A stretch of DNA of 57,388 nucleotides from an uncultured Alcaligenaceae bacterium (GTDB lineage Bacteria; Pseudomonadota; Gammaproteobacteria; Burkholderiales; Burkholderiaceae_B). Position numbers and translations under genes: made by a program. The stretch's first letter is position 1. Every line of letters starts with the position of its first letter. The notes under the pieces are model-generated. The model saw only the letters and a program-made list of their open reading frames with translations, was not told the DNA's origin and searched no databases. The stretch is from NCBI GenBank assembly GCA_937908115.1, contig CALEQZ010000003.1, positions 1-57,388 of the forward strand. The letters are read 5' to 3'. Positions 15,936 through 24,920 of this stretch are shown piece after piece.

Positions 15936-17689
15936 TCCTGCCGTCGCTACGCTTATCGGGATGGTTCGGGCAAGGTGGCGCATCGGGCGTGCTGCGCGAG
16001 CCTGCCGGCATCGAGCCGGACGAGGCCTTCGATGCGCAACCAGTCCAACTGGCGCATCGCGATGACCTGGCGCGCATGTCGCCGGCCTTGGACCGCACGC
16101 TGGCGGCGGAGTTCGACCTGGCGGCGCTTGCCGGACGACTGTGCCCGGTCCTGCTCGAGGACGGTTCGGCAGCGGTGTTCATGCTGGCCGACTATGTCGG
16201 CAGCGCCGCCGCCGGCGAATTGACGCGCATGCTGGTACGACGCGGGTACAGGCTGGCCAGTAGCCCGGTGTGCGTGCTGCCGGCGCACCTGTTGCTGGCC
16301 GTCGCCCGCGGCCAGATCGACGGCGCCAGCCTGCGCAATCGCCGTGACGTCCTGGCCGACCCGGCACGCACCGCGTTGGCTGCCGCCTTCCATGACATGG
16401 TCGCTTGGGCGGCCCGCCACGACGCGAGCGACCTGCACCTGAACATACGGCTGGGCCGCTCCGAATCCGAGGTGCGCGCCACCGTGGGCGGACGCTACCT
16501 CACGCCCGAGCCCTATCGCAGCATTTCCACCGCCACGCTGATGGACATCGTATCGGTGGCGTGGATGGACGTAAGAGGCGGCAACGGCGCGGTGTTCGAC
16601 CCTACCCGCGAACAGCAGGGCCGCATTTGGCTCGAGGCCGATGGCCGGCCGCTGATGCTGCGCTGGGCCTCGCTGGCGGCCGACGCAGGCCCCTCTGTCT
16701 GCCTGCGTATTTTGCGCCTGGACGCGCAATTGCACGCGGACGGCCTCGAATCGCTCGGTTATCTGCCGGGACAAATAGACGCCATGGATCGCGCCCGTTT
16801 GTCCGAGGGAGGCGCCATCGTGCTGGCTGGTGCCGTGGGGTCGGGCAAGTCCACCACCATCGCCGCGATGCTGCGGTCCATTCCCGCGCACCGCAAGGTC
16901 GTTACGCTGGAAGACCCTGTCGAATACCTCATCCCCAACGCGCTGCAGAGCACCATAGGAAGGGACCTCGACGCGCCTGACGGCACGGCCTTCGACAGCA
17001 AGCTCAAGACGCTGAAGCGATCGGCCATGAACGACCTGATGATCGGCGAGATCCGCGACGCTGAAACGGGCCGCGCGTTCACCGATCTGGCTGGATCAGG
17101 GATCAACCTGTACACCACCACCCACGCGGGCTCGGCGCTGCTCATAGGCGAGCGCCTGGCATCCGAATTCATCGGCATCTCGCGCGACTTCCTTGCCACG
17201 CCAGGCATCCTGAAGTTGTTGGTCTACCAGGCGCTGCTGCCCCGGCTGTGCGAGCACTGTGCGCTGCCGCTGCAGGCGCTGTTCGACGAAGAGCCGCAGC
17301 GCCGCGCGTGGGCCGATCGCATCGCGCGGCTGTACGACCTGGACTTGGCGCGCCTGCGGGTGCGCAATCCGCAAGGCTGCCGGCATTGCACGGCGCCCCA
17401 TCTGCCGCAACTAAACGGCACGCGCGGCCGCACCGTTGTGGCTGAAATGCTCGAACCGGGCAGCGATGATTTCTACCTGGAATGCCTGCGCCGCCGCGAC
17501 AACCTGGCGTTGCGGCGCAGGTTTGCCGAGCGCCGCACCGCCCGCTACGACGACCCCGACATGGAGGGCAAGACCGCCATGGAATGCGCGGTCTACAAGA
17601 TGAGCCTCGGCCAGATCGACCCCCGCGATGTCGAGCCGCGCTTTCGCGCCTTTCGCACCGTGGAGATCGAAAGGCGACGCCATGCCTAG
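15932..17689 (+). CDS. pilQ: Type IVb pilus assembly ATPase PilQ
   Basis: 585 residues, GspE/PilT superfamily. This cytoplasmic hexameric ATPase drives pilus extension. Walker A GAVGSGKST is near residue 300, the Asp box VVTLEDPVEY near 325, Walker B MIGEIRD near 370 and the His box TTTHAGSA near 390. A four-cysteine zinc site (CEHC near 440, CRHC near 482) is typical of assembly rather than retraction ATPases. The start at 15932 overlaps the pilP stop; the frame stays open far upstream in pilP, but that part is a shadow. No separate retraction ATPase is present, as is usual for type IVb systems. It overlaps pilR by 8 bases. Confidence 0.92.
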   Translation: MILPSLRLSGWFGQGGASGVLREPAGIEPDEAFDAQPVQLAHRDDLARMSPALDRTLAAEFDLAALAGRLCPVLLEDGSAAVFMLADYVGSAAAGELTRMLVRRGYRLASSPVCVLPAHLLLAVARGQIDGASLRNRRDVLADPARTALAAAFHDMVAWAARHDASDLHLNIRLGRSESEVRATVGGRYLTPEPYRSISTATLMDIVSVAWMDVRGGNGAVFDPTREQQGRIWLEADGRPLMLRWASLAADAGPSVCLRILRLDAQLHADGLESLGYLPGQIDAMDRARLSEGGAIVLAGAVGSGKSTTIAAMLRSIPAHRKVVTLEDPVEYLIPNALQSTIGRDLDAPDGTAFDSKLKTLKRSAMNDLMIGEIRDAETGRAFTDLAGSGINLYTTTHAGSALLIGERLASEFIGISRDFLATPGILKLLVYQALLPRLCEHCALPLQALFDEEPQRRAWADRIARLYDLDLARLRVRNPQGCRHCTAPHLPQLNGTRGRTVVAEMLEPGSDDFYLECLRRRDNLALRRRFAERRTARYDDPDMEGKTAMECAVYKMSLGQIDPRDVEPRFRAFRTVEIERRRHA

Positions 17690-18782
17690 CAGGGATTGGC
17701 GACTGACGCTGGCGGCTTGGCGCTTTCGGGTGCTGCGTGCCGACTATTACGACTACCTCGCCGACCTGATGGAAGGCGCGCGCGGGCGCAAGACCTTGCG
17801 CGACATATTCCAGGACGATGCCAGGCGCTATGGGCCGTCCACAGCGCGTGGCGCGCTATGCACGCACTGGCTACGCGCCTACGAAGAATCCGGCGGAGAC
17901 CTCTTCCAGGCGTGGCACGGCACGCTGCCTGACGAGGACGTGCGCCTGGCTGGCGCGGCGCAGCGTGCCGGCAGCGATGCGCTGATGCGCACATTGCGCG
18001 ACCTGGCGCGTGCCGTTCGCCTGACCGAGGCGGCACGGCGCGTGGTGACGGCCACCCTGTCGGCGGCTGCGGTCGCGCTCGCCGTCCTTGCGGCGCTGCT
18101 GGCCGCCGTGCCGCTCTATACCGTGCCGCAGCTGCGCCGCACGTTCGTGACGGTGCCGGCCGACTACTACGGCCCCTTGACACGCGCGCTGCTGCGGCTG
18201 GCCGATGCCGTCCAATCCAACGGGTTGCTGCTGGCGTGCGCGATCGGTGGGGCGGCGTGGACGGTGGCATGGTCCCTGCCCAACCTGACGGGCACGGTGC
18301 GGGCATGGCTGGATCGCCATGGCCCGTGGCGCCTATATCGGGATTTCCAGGCGATACGGTTCCTTGCCCTGCTGGCGGTATTGCTGCGCCGGCACGGCGC
18401 GGCCAGCCCGCGCCTGCGCGAAGCCTTGCAGGCCCAGCTTCCCGGCGCCAGCCCCTGGCTCGCCTGGCACCTGCAGCGCATGCTAGGCCGCATTGGCGCT
18501 GGCAGCGTGGGCGCGGGTACGTTCGACACCGGCCTGGTCGACCGCGAGACGTGGTGGTTCCTATCCGACATGATTGCCACGCGCGGCATGGACGAGGCTT
18601 TGCAATGCGCCAGCCGCAGGCTGGAAACGCACGCGTTGCGTGCGGTGGCCCGCCGCGCGCAGGTGCTGCGTTGGGTATTGCTGTTGGGTGCACTGGCTGC
18701 GCTGCTCGGCCTGGCCCTCTGGCATTACGCAGTGGTCGACGAAATGCGTCGCGCGCTCGTCAACTTCCATGCCGGCCGATGA
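17682..18782 (+). CDS. pilR: Type IVb pilus inner-membrane platform protein PilR (GspF-like)
   Basis: 366 residues from the ATG at 17682, inside the end of pilQ. Hydrophobic segments lie near residues 120-145 (AAAVALAVLAALLAAVPLYT), 185-205 (GLLLACAIGGAAWTVAWSL) and 335-355 (VLLLGALAALLGLALWHY), giving the GspF/PilC-type topology. These proteins form the inner-membrane platform that couples the ATPase to pilin addition. Assignment follows from topology, length and position directly between the ATPase and pilin genes. Confidence 0.85.
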   Translation: MPSRDWRLTLAAWRFRVLRADYYDYLADLMEGARGRKTLRDIFQDDARRYGPSTARGALCTHWLRAYEESGGDLFQAWHGTLPDEDVRLAGAAQRAGSDALMRTLRDLARAVRLTEAARRVVTATLSAAAVALAVLAALLAAVPLYTVPQLRRTFVTVPADYYGPLTRALLRLADAVQSNGLLLACAIGGAAWTVAWSLPNLTGTVRAWLDRHGPWRLYRDFQAIRFLALLAVLLRRHGAASPRLREALQAQLPGASPWLAWHLQRMLGRIGAGSVGAGTFDTGLVDRETWWFLSDMIATRGMDEALQCASRRLETHALRAVARRAQVLRWVLLLGALAALLGLALWHYAVVDEMRRALVNFHAGR

Positions 18783-18821
18783 GACTTTCGGCGAACTTTC
18801 TTGCGATAACCGGACCCCGCC

Positions 18822-19451
18822 ATGAACCTGCCGCAGATTCCTGCCTTGCCCGGCGTTGCCGGCGTATTCCGCCAACGGGGATTTTCCTTGGTGGAAGTGT
18901 CCATCGTGACGGCGATCATCCTGCTGATTTCGATCGCGTCCATTCCGGCCATCAATAACTACGTCATCGAGAACAAGGTGCCGCGCGTGGGCGAGGAAAT
19001 GCAGCGCTTCGTGGCCAGGCTCAAGGCCAATGCCCAAGGCGCCGGCGTCAATCCGTATGCCGGCATCACCACGCCGGCGCTGGCCAATGCGCTGCGCAAT
19101 TCCAGCGTCCTGGCCGTCAGTGGGCAGGGCAGCGGCGCCCAGGTGGCGCATGGGCTGGGCGGCAGCGGCGTCAACGGCAGCGGCACCGTGGAGCTGGCGC
19201 CTGCCGCGGCGGCCGGCGGCGGCATCGGGTCAGCCTTTACGCTGACCTTCACCGACGTCAACGATGCCGCATGTCCGTCGCTGGCCTCGGTCATGCAGCG
19301 GGTGGCCGACGTCATCACGATTACCGGCGCCGGCGGCGCGGTGGTGGTCAAGGATGCGCTAGCCAATCCGCCACTGACCTATAACGCCGGCCAGGCCGAA
19401 ACACAGTGCGCAGCCGGCGATAACAACACCTTCGTCTTTACCGTGCGGTAG
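18822..19451 (+). CDS. pilS: Type IVb major prepilin PilS
   Basis: 209 residues. The leader is 20 residues long and ends in Gly; cleavage at QRG/FSLVEVSIV leaves a Phe+1 and the conserved Glu+5, followed by a hydrophobic helix (TAIILLISIASIPAINN). A long leader and two C-terminal cysteines (AACPS and ETQCAAG), likely forming a disulfide, are type IVb features. Gly/Ala-rich loops fill the middle. It follows pilR after 39 bases and is probably the most abundant pilus subunit. Cleavage requires a prepilin peptidase that is not encoded here. Confidence 0.88.
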   Translation: MNLPQIPALPGVAGVFRQRGFSLVEVSIVTAIILLISIASIPAINNYVIENKVPRVGEEMQRFVARLKANAQGAGVNPYAGITTPALANALRNSSVLAVSGQGSGAQVAHGLGGSGVNGSGTVELAPAAAAGGGIGSAFTLTFTDVNDAACPSLASVMQRVADVITITGAGGAVVVKDALANPPLTYNAGQAETQCAAGDNNTFVFTVR

Positions 19452-19454
19452 CCC

Positions 19455-20600
19455 ATGCGACGCCCGATACGCGCCGTGCGCGGCCAGGCGGGGTTTGCCC
19501 TGCTGGAGCTGGCGATCGCCGCCGCCCTTGCTTCGCTGATTGCCGTGTGGACCGCCAGCCTCGTATTCGAGCGGATCGACGACGCCCGTTCCGAGGCGAC
19601 GGGCCGCTGGTTGCTGGGTTTGCGTTCGGCGCTGGAGCAAATGCTCGTGCGTGAATACGACGCTTTGTCCGGCGTCGAACCGCATTCCGGCCGCTATGCC
19701 GACCCCATGGCGCCTACGATGGCCGAGCTCAAGGCGGCCGGACACCTGGCGCAAGGCTACCCGGAGCGTTCCCCGCTTGGGTTGGGCGCGAGCCTGCAGC
19801 TACTGCGCAGCGGCACCTGTCCCGGCGCGGCTTGCAGGCTGGAAGCCTTGGCGGCGACACCGACCGTGCTGCCGGGCGATCCGGGCCTCGATCCGACGCG
19901 CGTCGGGCAAGTGCTGCTCTCGACCTCGGGTTACGGTGGCAGCGTCGCGCCGCCGCATCCGAACCGGGTGCGTGGGGCGCTTTTCGACTTGCCCAATCCG
20001 CTCGTCCCAGGGGCGCCTGCGCTGCCGGCAGGCGCCGTCGCCGTCTACGCCAGCCTGGATTTGACGCAGTTCGACCGCTTCGTGCGCATGCGCGATATCC
20101 GCGACCCGGCGCTGCGCGGCGATTTCAGCGTCGATGGGCAGGTTCACGCCCGCGCGGCGATCCGCGCCGAGGGCGATATCGCCAGCGAAGCGGGTATCAG
20201 CGCGCAGGGGCGGGTGGCTGCCGGCGAATTCCTGCATTTGCGCTCGGCAGCCCTTGAAGGTACCGCCTGCGAGGCGCCCGGGCTGGTTTCCCGGGATGCG
20301 GCCGGTGCGTTACTGGCATGCAGCGACGGCGTTTGGCGAAAGCCCGGCGGCAACGCATGGCTCAGCCCCGCCTATAGCGTGTCAGCGGGTACCCAGCCCG
20401 TCACCAGGACGTTTGGCCTGGCTGCCGGCGCCAGGTTCTGCGCGTTGGCGCACCACTTCTTCACCGTCAATTCGCTGATTCACGACGGCTATAACTTCGC
20501 GCACGCCTGCAGCGTGCAACGCAGCGCCGCAGGGCAATGGGAATTGGCGGTGCGCGCCGACACGGGCACCACCGCCTGCCAGGCCGTATGCCTGCGCTAG
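19455..20600 (+). CDS. pilV: PilV-like minor pilin / tip adhesin
   Basis: 381 residues with a type IV prepilin start: leader of 13 residues, cleavage at QAG/FALLELAIAAAL with Glu+5. The large C-terminal part (VDGQVHARAAIRAEGDIASEAG, GLVSRDAAGALLACSDGVW, and several cysteines) resembles PilV, the tip adhesin of R64 thin pili, whose C-terminus selects recipient cells. The repeats and rci recombinase of a shufflon are not seen, so the C-terminus appears fixed. It is the last gene of the cluster, starts 3 bases after pilS and overlaps the convergent MlrC-like gene by 4 bases. Confidence 0.82.
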   Translation: MRRPIRAVRGQAGFALLELAIAAALASLIAVWTASLVFERIDDARSEATGRWLLGLRSALEQMLVREYDALSGVEPHSGRYADPMAPTMAELKAAGHLAQGYPERSPLGLGASLQLLRSGTCPGAACRLEALAATPTVLPGDPGLDPTRVGQVLLSTSGYGGSVAPPHPNRVRGALFDLPNPLVPGAPALPAGAVAVYASLDLTQFDRFVRMRDIRDPALRGDFSVDGQVHARAAIRAEGDIASEAGISAQGRVAAGEFLHLRSAALEGTACEAPGLVSRDAAGALLACSDGVWRKPGGNAWLSPAYSVSAGTQPVTRTFGLAAGARFCALAHHFFTVNSLIHDGYNFAHACSVQRSAAGQWELAVRADTGTTACQAVCLR

Positions 20601-22105
20601 CGCTGGCGCACGACGCCGTCCGGGTCCGGCCAGCTGGCGGACTCGAGCGGATACAAGGGGCGGCTGCGGCGCCGATACGGGAACACGCCGTAATCGGATG
20701 TCGTCACACCGGGGCTGTCGCATTCGACCAAACCGCCCGAAATCGGCACGAACACCGGGCGGCAGTACATGCGCGACTTCAGCAGCAGGAAGCGCGCCCG
20801 GCGCGGATCCTGACCGACGCTTTCGAATACGCCGAGGTCCCAGGGCTCGTGCGGCTGCTCGGACACGGTCACGCATGCCGCGCCCATGTCGAGCACCGCG
20901 CAGCGGCCCATGCCCACGCGCATGCCCGTGTAGGTGGGGCCGGTGATGACGTACTCGCCGTCGGTGATGGCGCGCACGATGCCAGTCGCCTGCATGGGAC
21001 GGGCATGCACGCCGATGGCCGCCAGCGACCGCTTGTTGCCCAGCGGCAGCGTCACGCGCGCACCCACGCCTGCCGCGATCATGGTCGCGACGGCTTCGGG
21101 GTCGCACAGCGGACCCGCCAGGATGCCGCTCATGCCCTTTGCCAGCGCGGTCTCGAGCACCGCAGTGGTGTCGCACGTGCCACCGGAGTTGCAGTTGTCG
21201 CCGTGGTCCAGCAGCAGGATGGGGCGGTCGCTGCCTTGTGCCATTTCACAGGCGCGGTCCAGGCTGTCCGACAGCGGTTCGCTGTGGTAGACGAAGCCTT
21301 CACGGTTAGCCCAGATGCGGGTGGCCAGGCGGTCGGCGGCGGCCTCGGCTGCATTGCGGTCGCCGTCGGCGACGGTCACGACGCTGACGCAAGGGTAGGG
21401 GATGTCTGCGAGCGCAAATCCCGCGAACACCGACGCGGCGGCCAGTCCGGCGGCTTCTTCGGCGCGGGCGGCCTGGACCGCGTCGCGCATGGCACCCGAT
21501 TCGGTCGTCGAGCGCAGCGTGTGGCTCATCAGCGGCAGGCGGCGCCAGGCGATGACCGGCCGGCCGCGGCCCGCTATCATGTCCCACAGTAGCCGCCCGG
21601 CATGCTCGCCCGTCTCGTACATGTCGACGTGCGGGTAGGTCTTGAAGCCGACGACGACGTCAGCGTTTTCGACGATGCGCGCCGTGATGTTGCCGTGCAG
21701 GTCCAGGGCGACCGCGATCGGTACGCCGGGCGCAGCGGCACGCACGCGGGCGAGCAAGTCGCCTTCGCCGTCGTCGCTGTTCTCGGCCACCATGGCGCCG
21801 TGCAGGTCCAGGAAAATGGCATCGCACCCTGGCACTTGCGCCAGTATCCGCTCGCACATCGCGTCATAGGCATCGGCATGCACTGGGCCGCTGGGGTTGG
21901 CCCACGCCGACAGGGGCGTGACGATCTGCGCGCCGCGCGCGCGCGCCAGGTCGATGAAGGCGGCCATCGCGGTGCGCGCGCCGAGGTTTTCGCGCAACGC
22001 TTCTTCGTCGCAGGCAGGGCCGTTGCGGCCGAATGACGACAACGGGGTGGGAACCGGCGAGAACGTATTGGTCTCGTGGTTCATGCGCGCGATCAGGACT
22101 TTCAT
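20597..22105 (-). CDS. M81-family metallohydrolase (MlrC / microcystinase C-like)
   Basis: 502 residues from the ATG at 22105, overlapping the upstream stop as ATGA. The N-terminus KVLIARMNHETNTFSP and IFLDLHGAMVAENSDDGEGD, the segment DLHGNITARIVENADVVVGFKTYPH, and LLLDHGDNCNSGGTCDTTAV are hallmarks of DUF1485/MlrC proteins. MlrC degrades linear microcystin peptides, but most relatives lie in amino-acid or amide transport operons with unknown substrates. Here it is the last gene of an operon with an M20 carbamoylase-like enzyme and an ABC importer, suggesting hydrolysis of an imported small peptide or amide. It converges on pilV with a 4-base overlap. Confidence 0.88.
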   Translation of the reverse strand: MKVLIARMNHETNTFSPVPTPLSSFGRNGPACDEEALRENLGARTAMAAFIDLARARGAQIVTPLSAWANPSGPVHADAYDAMCERILAQVPGCDAIFLDLHGAMVAENSDDGEGDLLARVRAAAPGVPIAVALDLHGNITARIVENADVVVGFKTYPHVDMYETGEHAGRLLWDMIAGRGRPVIAWRRLPLMSHTLRSTTESGAMRDAVQAARAEEAAGLAAASVFAGFALADIPYPCVSVVTVADGDRNAAEAAADRLATRIWANREGFVYHSEPLSDSLDRACEMAQGSDRPILLLDHGDNCNSGGTCDTTAVLETALAKGMSGILAGPLCDPEAVATMIAAGVGARVTLPLGNKRSLAAIGVHARPMQATGIVRAITDGEYVITGPTYTGMRVGMGRCAVLDMGAACVTVSEQPHEPWDLGVFESVGQDPRRARFLLLKSRMYCRPVFVPISGGLVECDSPGVTTSDYGVFPYRRRSRPLYPLESASWPDPDGVVRQR

Positions 22106-23394
22106 GCCGCGGTCTCCTCGGCGGCGATGCCAGCGGCGCGCACCACGGCGTGCAGCAGCAGGTTGCATCCCGCCTCCAGGTGCTCGGGGCGCGCGTCTTC
22201 GATTTCGTTGTGGCTGATGCCATCCTTGCACGGCACAAAAATCATTGCGGTGGGCGCGATGCGCGCCAGGTAGACCGCATCGTGGCCGGCGCCGCTGACG
22301 ATGTCCATGGCGCCCAGCCCAAGCGCTTTCGCGTCCTCGTGCAGGCCCGCGCGCAGGCCAGCGTCGAAGGGTTGGGGCGGGAAGTACACGACCTGCGCGA
22401 CCTCGATCGACACGCCCTTGGCCAGCTCGGCGCACCCGCGCCGCAGCGCTTGGTCCATCGAAGACAGGGTGGTGTTGTCGGCCGCGCGCAGGTCCACCGT
22501 TAGCTTGACGCTTCCTGGAATTACGTTGCGAGAATTGGGATGCACGTCCAGGCAGCCGACCGTGCCGCGACCATGCGGCGCGTGATCGAGCGCGATGCGG
22601 TTGACCAGTTGCACGACGTGCGACGCGGCCAGCAGGGCGTCGCGGCGCAGTGCCATGGGAGTCGGCCCTGCGTGCGCCTCCATGCCCGTGACGGTGACGT
22701 CATACCAGCGCTGGCCCAGCGCGCCTTCGACCACGCCGATGACCGTGTCGTTGGCCTCCAGCACCGGCCCTTGTTCGATGTGCGCCTCGAAGTATGCGGC
22801 CACCGCGCCTGGCGAGGCCACGGCAGGCTCGCTGCCGTCGTAGCCAATGGCGCGCAGCGCCTGCCCGACGCTGACGCCGTCGCGGTCGCGCTGTTCGAGC
22901 ACATCCTCCAGCGTGAACGCGCCGCAGTAAACGCCCGATCCCATCATGACCGGCACGAAGCGCGAGCCTTCCTCGTTGGTCCAGACGGCCACCTCGACCG
23001 GCGCCTCGGTGACGATGCCGTGGTCGTTCAGGGTGCGCAGCACTTCCAGCCCGGCCAGCACGCCGTAGTTGCCGTCGAATTTGCCACCGGTGGGCTGGGT
23101 GTCGATGTGGCTGCCGGTGACCACGGGCGGTAGGTCCGCCCGGCGCCCGGCGCGCCGCATGAAGATGTTGCCGATCGCGTCCACCCGCACTGTGCAGCCC
23201 AGCTCGCGCGCCCAGCCGACCACGAGGTCGCGTCCCTGGCGGTCGAGGTCGGTCAGGGCCAGGCGGCATACGCCGCCTTTGTCGGTGGCGCCGATGCGGG
23301 CCAGTTCCATCAGGGACTGCCAGAGGCGCTTGCCGTCGACGCGCGGCAACGTCGCCGTGGCGAGGGGCGATGGGGAAGCAATGGTGTTGTGCAT
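22102..23394 (-). CDS. M20-family amidohydrolase (N-carbamoyl-L-amino acid hydrolase / allantoate amidohydrolase-like)
   Basis: 430 residues. The metal-binding pattern of the hydantoinase/carbamoylase group is clear: GSHIDTQPTGGKFDGNYGVLAG (first His and bridging Asp), VWTNEEGSRF (Glu pair), FEAHIEQGPVLE, and SGAGHDAVYLARIAPTAMIFVP near the C-terminus. Such enzymes split N-carbamoyl amino acids, beta-ureidopropionate or allantoate. The exact substrate is not readable. It follows livF by 48 bases and overlaps the MlrC-like gene by ATGA, so it probably acts on the compound imported by the linked ABC transporter. Confidence 0.9.
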   Translation of the reverse strand: MHNTIASPSPLATATLPRVDGKRLWQSLMELARIGATDKGGVCRLALTDLDRQGRDLVVGWARELGCTVRVDAIGNIFMRRAGRRADLPPVVTGSHIDTQPTGGKFDGNYGVLAGLEVLRTLNDHGIVTEAPVEVAVWTNEEGSRFVPVMMGSGVYCGAFTLEDVLEQRDRDGVSVGQALRAIGYDGSEPAVASPGAVAAYFEAHIEQGPVLEANDTVIGVVEGALGQRWYDVTVTGMEAHAGPTPMALRRDALLAASHVVQLVNRIALDHAPHGRGTVGCLDVHPNSRNVIPGSVKLTVDLRAADNTTLSSMDQALRRGCAELAKGVSIEVAQVVYFPPQPFDAGLRAGLHEDAKALGLGAMDIVSGAGHDAVYLARIAPTAMIFVPCKDGISHNEIEDARPEHLEAGCNLLLHAVVRAAGIAAEETAA

Positions 23395-23442
23395 GGCGGT
23401 TCGGTACTGCTCGAGAAGCCCGGCGCCGGCGCCGGGGTGGGT

Positions 23443-24141
23443 TCAGACGGCCACTCCCAGGTAGCGGTCCTTGATGCCGTCGTCTTCGATGAACTGCCGG
23501 TTGCTGCCTTCGTAGACGATGCGGCCCTGTTCGATGATGTAATGCCGGTCGGCCAACTGGGTGCAGACCTCCAGGTTCTGTTCGACCAGCAGGATGGAAA
23601 TGCCTTGCTCGCGGATCTGCTTGAGCTGGGCGACGATCTCCTCGACGATGACGGGCGCCAGCCCTTCCACCGGCTCGTCGAGCATCAGCAGGCGCGGGTG
23701 GTTCATCAGCGCCCGGGCGATCGCCAGCATTTGCTGCTCGCCGCCGGAGAGTTGGCCGCCACCGTTGCGGCGGCGCTCCTTCAGGCGCGGGAATATCCGG
23801 TAGACATCCTGCAGCTGCCAAGGCGAGTCGCGGCGTGCGCCAAGCTTGAGGTTCTCTTCCACCGTCAGCAGCTTGAATATGCCGCGGTGCTCGGGCACCA
23901 GGCAAACCCCGCGCGCGGCGATGCGGTGGGTAGGCAGGCCGGCGATGTCCTGGCCGGCGAAGCGCACCGCGCCCTGGCTGGGCCTGACCACGCCGGCGAT
24001 CGCCTTCAGCGTGGTCGTCTTGCCGGCGCCGTTGCGGCCCAGCAGCGTGACCAGTTCGCCTTCTTTCACCGTCAGGCTCACGCCTTGCAGGATGTGGCTC
24101 TTGCCGTAGTAGCCGTGCACGTCGGACAGTTCGAGCATCAT
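23443..24141 (-). CDS. livF: Branched-chain amino acid-type ABC transporter ATP-binding protein (LivF)
   Basis: 232 residues from the first of two tandem ATG codons. Walker A GRNGAGKTT, signature LSGGEQQMLAIARAL and Walker B LLMLDEPVEGL are intact. The N-terminus MLELSDVHGYYGKSHIL is typical of LivF. With LivG it powers uptake by the HAAT-family importer. It overlaps livG by four bases. Confidence 0.92.
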   Translation of the reverse strand: MMLELSDVHGYYGKSHILQGVSLTVKEGELVTLLGRNGAGKTTTLKAIAGVVRPSQGAVRFAGQDIAGLPTHRIAARGVCLVPEHRGIFKLLTVEENLKLGARRDSPWQLQDVYRIFPRLKERRRNGGGQLSGGEQQMLAIARALMNHPRLLMLDEPVEGLAPVIVEEIVAQLKQIREQGISILLVEQNLEVCTQLADRHYIIEQGRIVYEGSNRQFIEDDGIKDRYLGVAV

Positions 24142-24920
24142 TGCCGGCCTCCGGTGATCATGTTGCCCAGGTAGGCGGCGCGCACCCGCTCGTCGTCGCG
24201 GATCGCCGCCGGTGGCCCTTCGACCAGCACGCGGCCTTGCTGCATGACCGTGATCGTATCGGAGATGTCCATCACGATGCCCATGTTGTGCTCGATCAGC
24301 ACCACGGTGTGGTCGGTGGCCAGCCCGCGGATCAGCGACTTCATCGCATCCAGGTCGTCCACGCCCATGCCCGAGGTCGGTTCGTCCAGGAAGATCGCCT
24401 TGGGACGGGCAGCGATGGCCATGCCGACCTCCAGCCGGCGCTGCTGGCCGTGCGACAGCGCCGCCGCGGGCACGTCGGCGCGCGATTGCAGGGCCAGGCG
24501 CGCCAGGATGGCGTCGACCAGTTCGTTGACGGCGGCGCGCCGGCCCGGTTCGTGCCACATGTCGAAGGCGCCCTGGGGCTGCGCGCCTTGTACCGCCAGG
24601 CGCAGGTTCTCGCGCACTGGCAGGTTGGCGAACAGGCTGGTGACCTGGAACGAGCGGGCAATGCCGCGGCGCACGCGCAGGTAATCGGGTTCACCGGTGA
24701 CGTCGTGCCCGGCAAAGACGATGCGCCCTTCGGAGACCGGCACCGTGCCGGTCAGCGTGTGGAACAGCGTGGTCTTGCCGGCGCCGTTCGGCCCGATTAC
24801 CGAATGCACAGTACCGGGCATGACGCGCAGGTCGACGCCGGCCAGCGCGGTGAAGCGGCCGTAGCGCTTGACGATGCCCTGTGCGTGCAGGATGGGTTCG
24901 CGGTCAGTCGGGGCGGTCAT
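24138..24920 (-). CDS. livG: Branched-chain amino acid-type ABC transporter ATP-binding protein (LivG)
   Basis: 260 residues from the ATG at 24920, overlapping the livM stop. Walker A GPNGAGKTT, a LivG-type insert (VRRGIARSFQVTSLFANLPVRENL), Walker B AIFLDEPTSGM and the switch LIEHNMGIVMDISD are present. The signature motif reads LSHGQQRRLEVGMAIA rather than LSGGQ; a His here is common in LivG-like proteins, so the enzyme should be active. Confidence 0.92.
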   Translation of the reverse strand: MTAPTDREPILHAQGIVKRYGRFTALAGVDLRVMPGTVHSVIGPNGAGKTTLFHTLTGTVPVSEGRIVFAGHDVTGEPDYLRVRRGIARSFQVTSLFANLPVRENLRLAVQGAQPQGAFDMWHEPGRRAAVNELVDAILARLALQSRADVPAAALSHGQQRRLEVGMAIAARPKAIFLDEPTSGMGVDDLDAMKSLIRGLATDHTVVLIEHNMGIVMDISDTITVMQQGRVLVEGPPAAIRDDERVRAAYLGNMITGGRQ

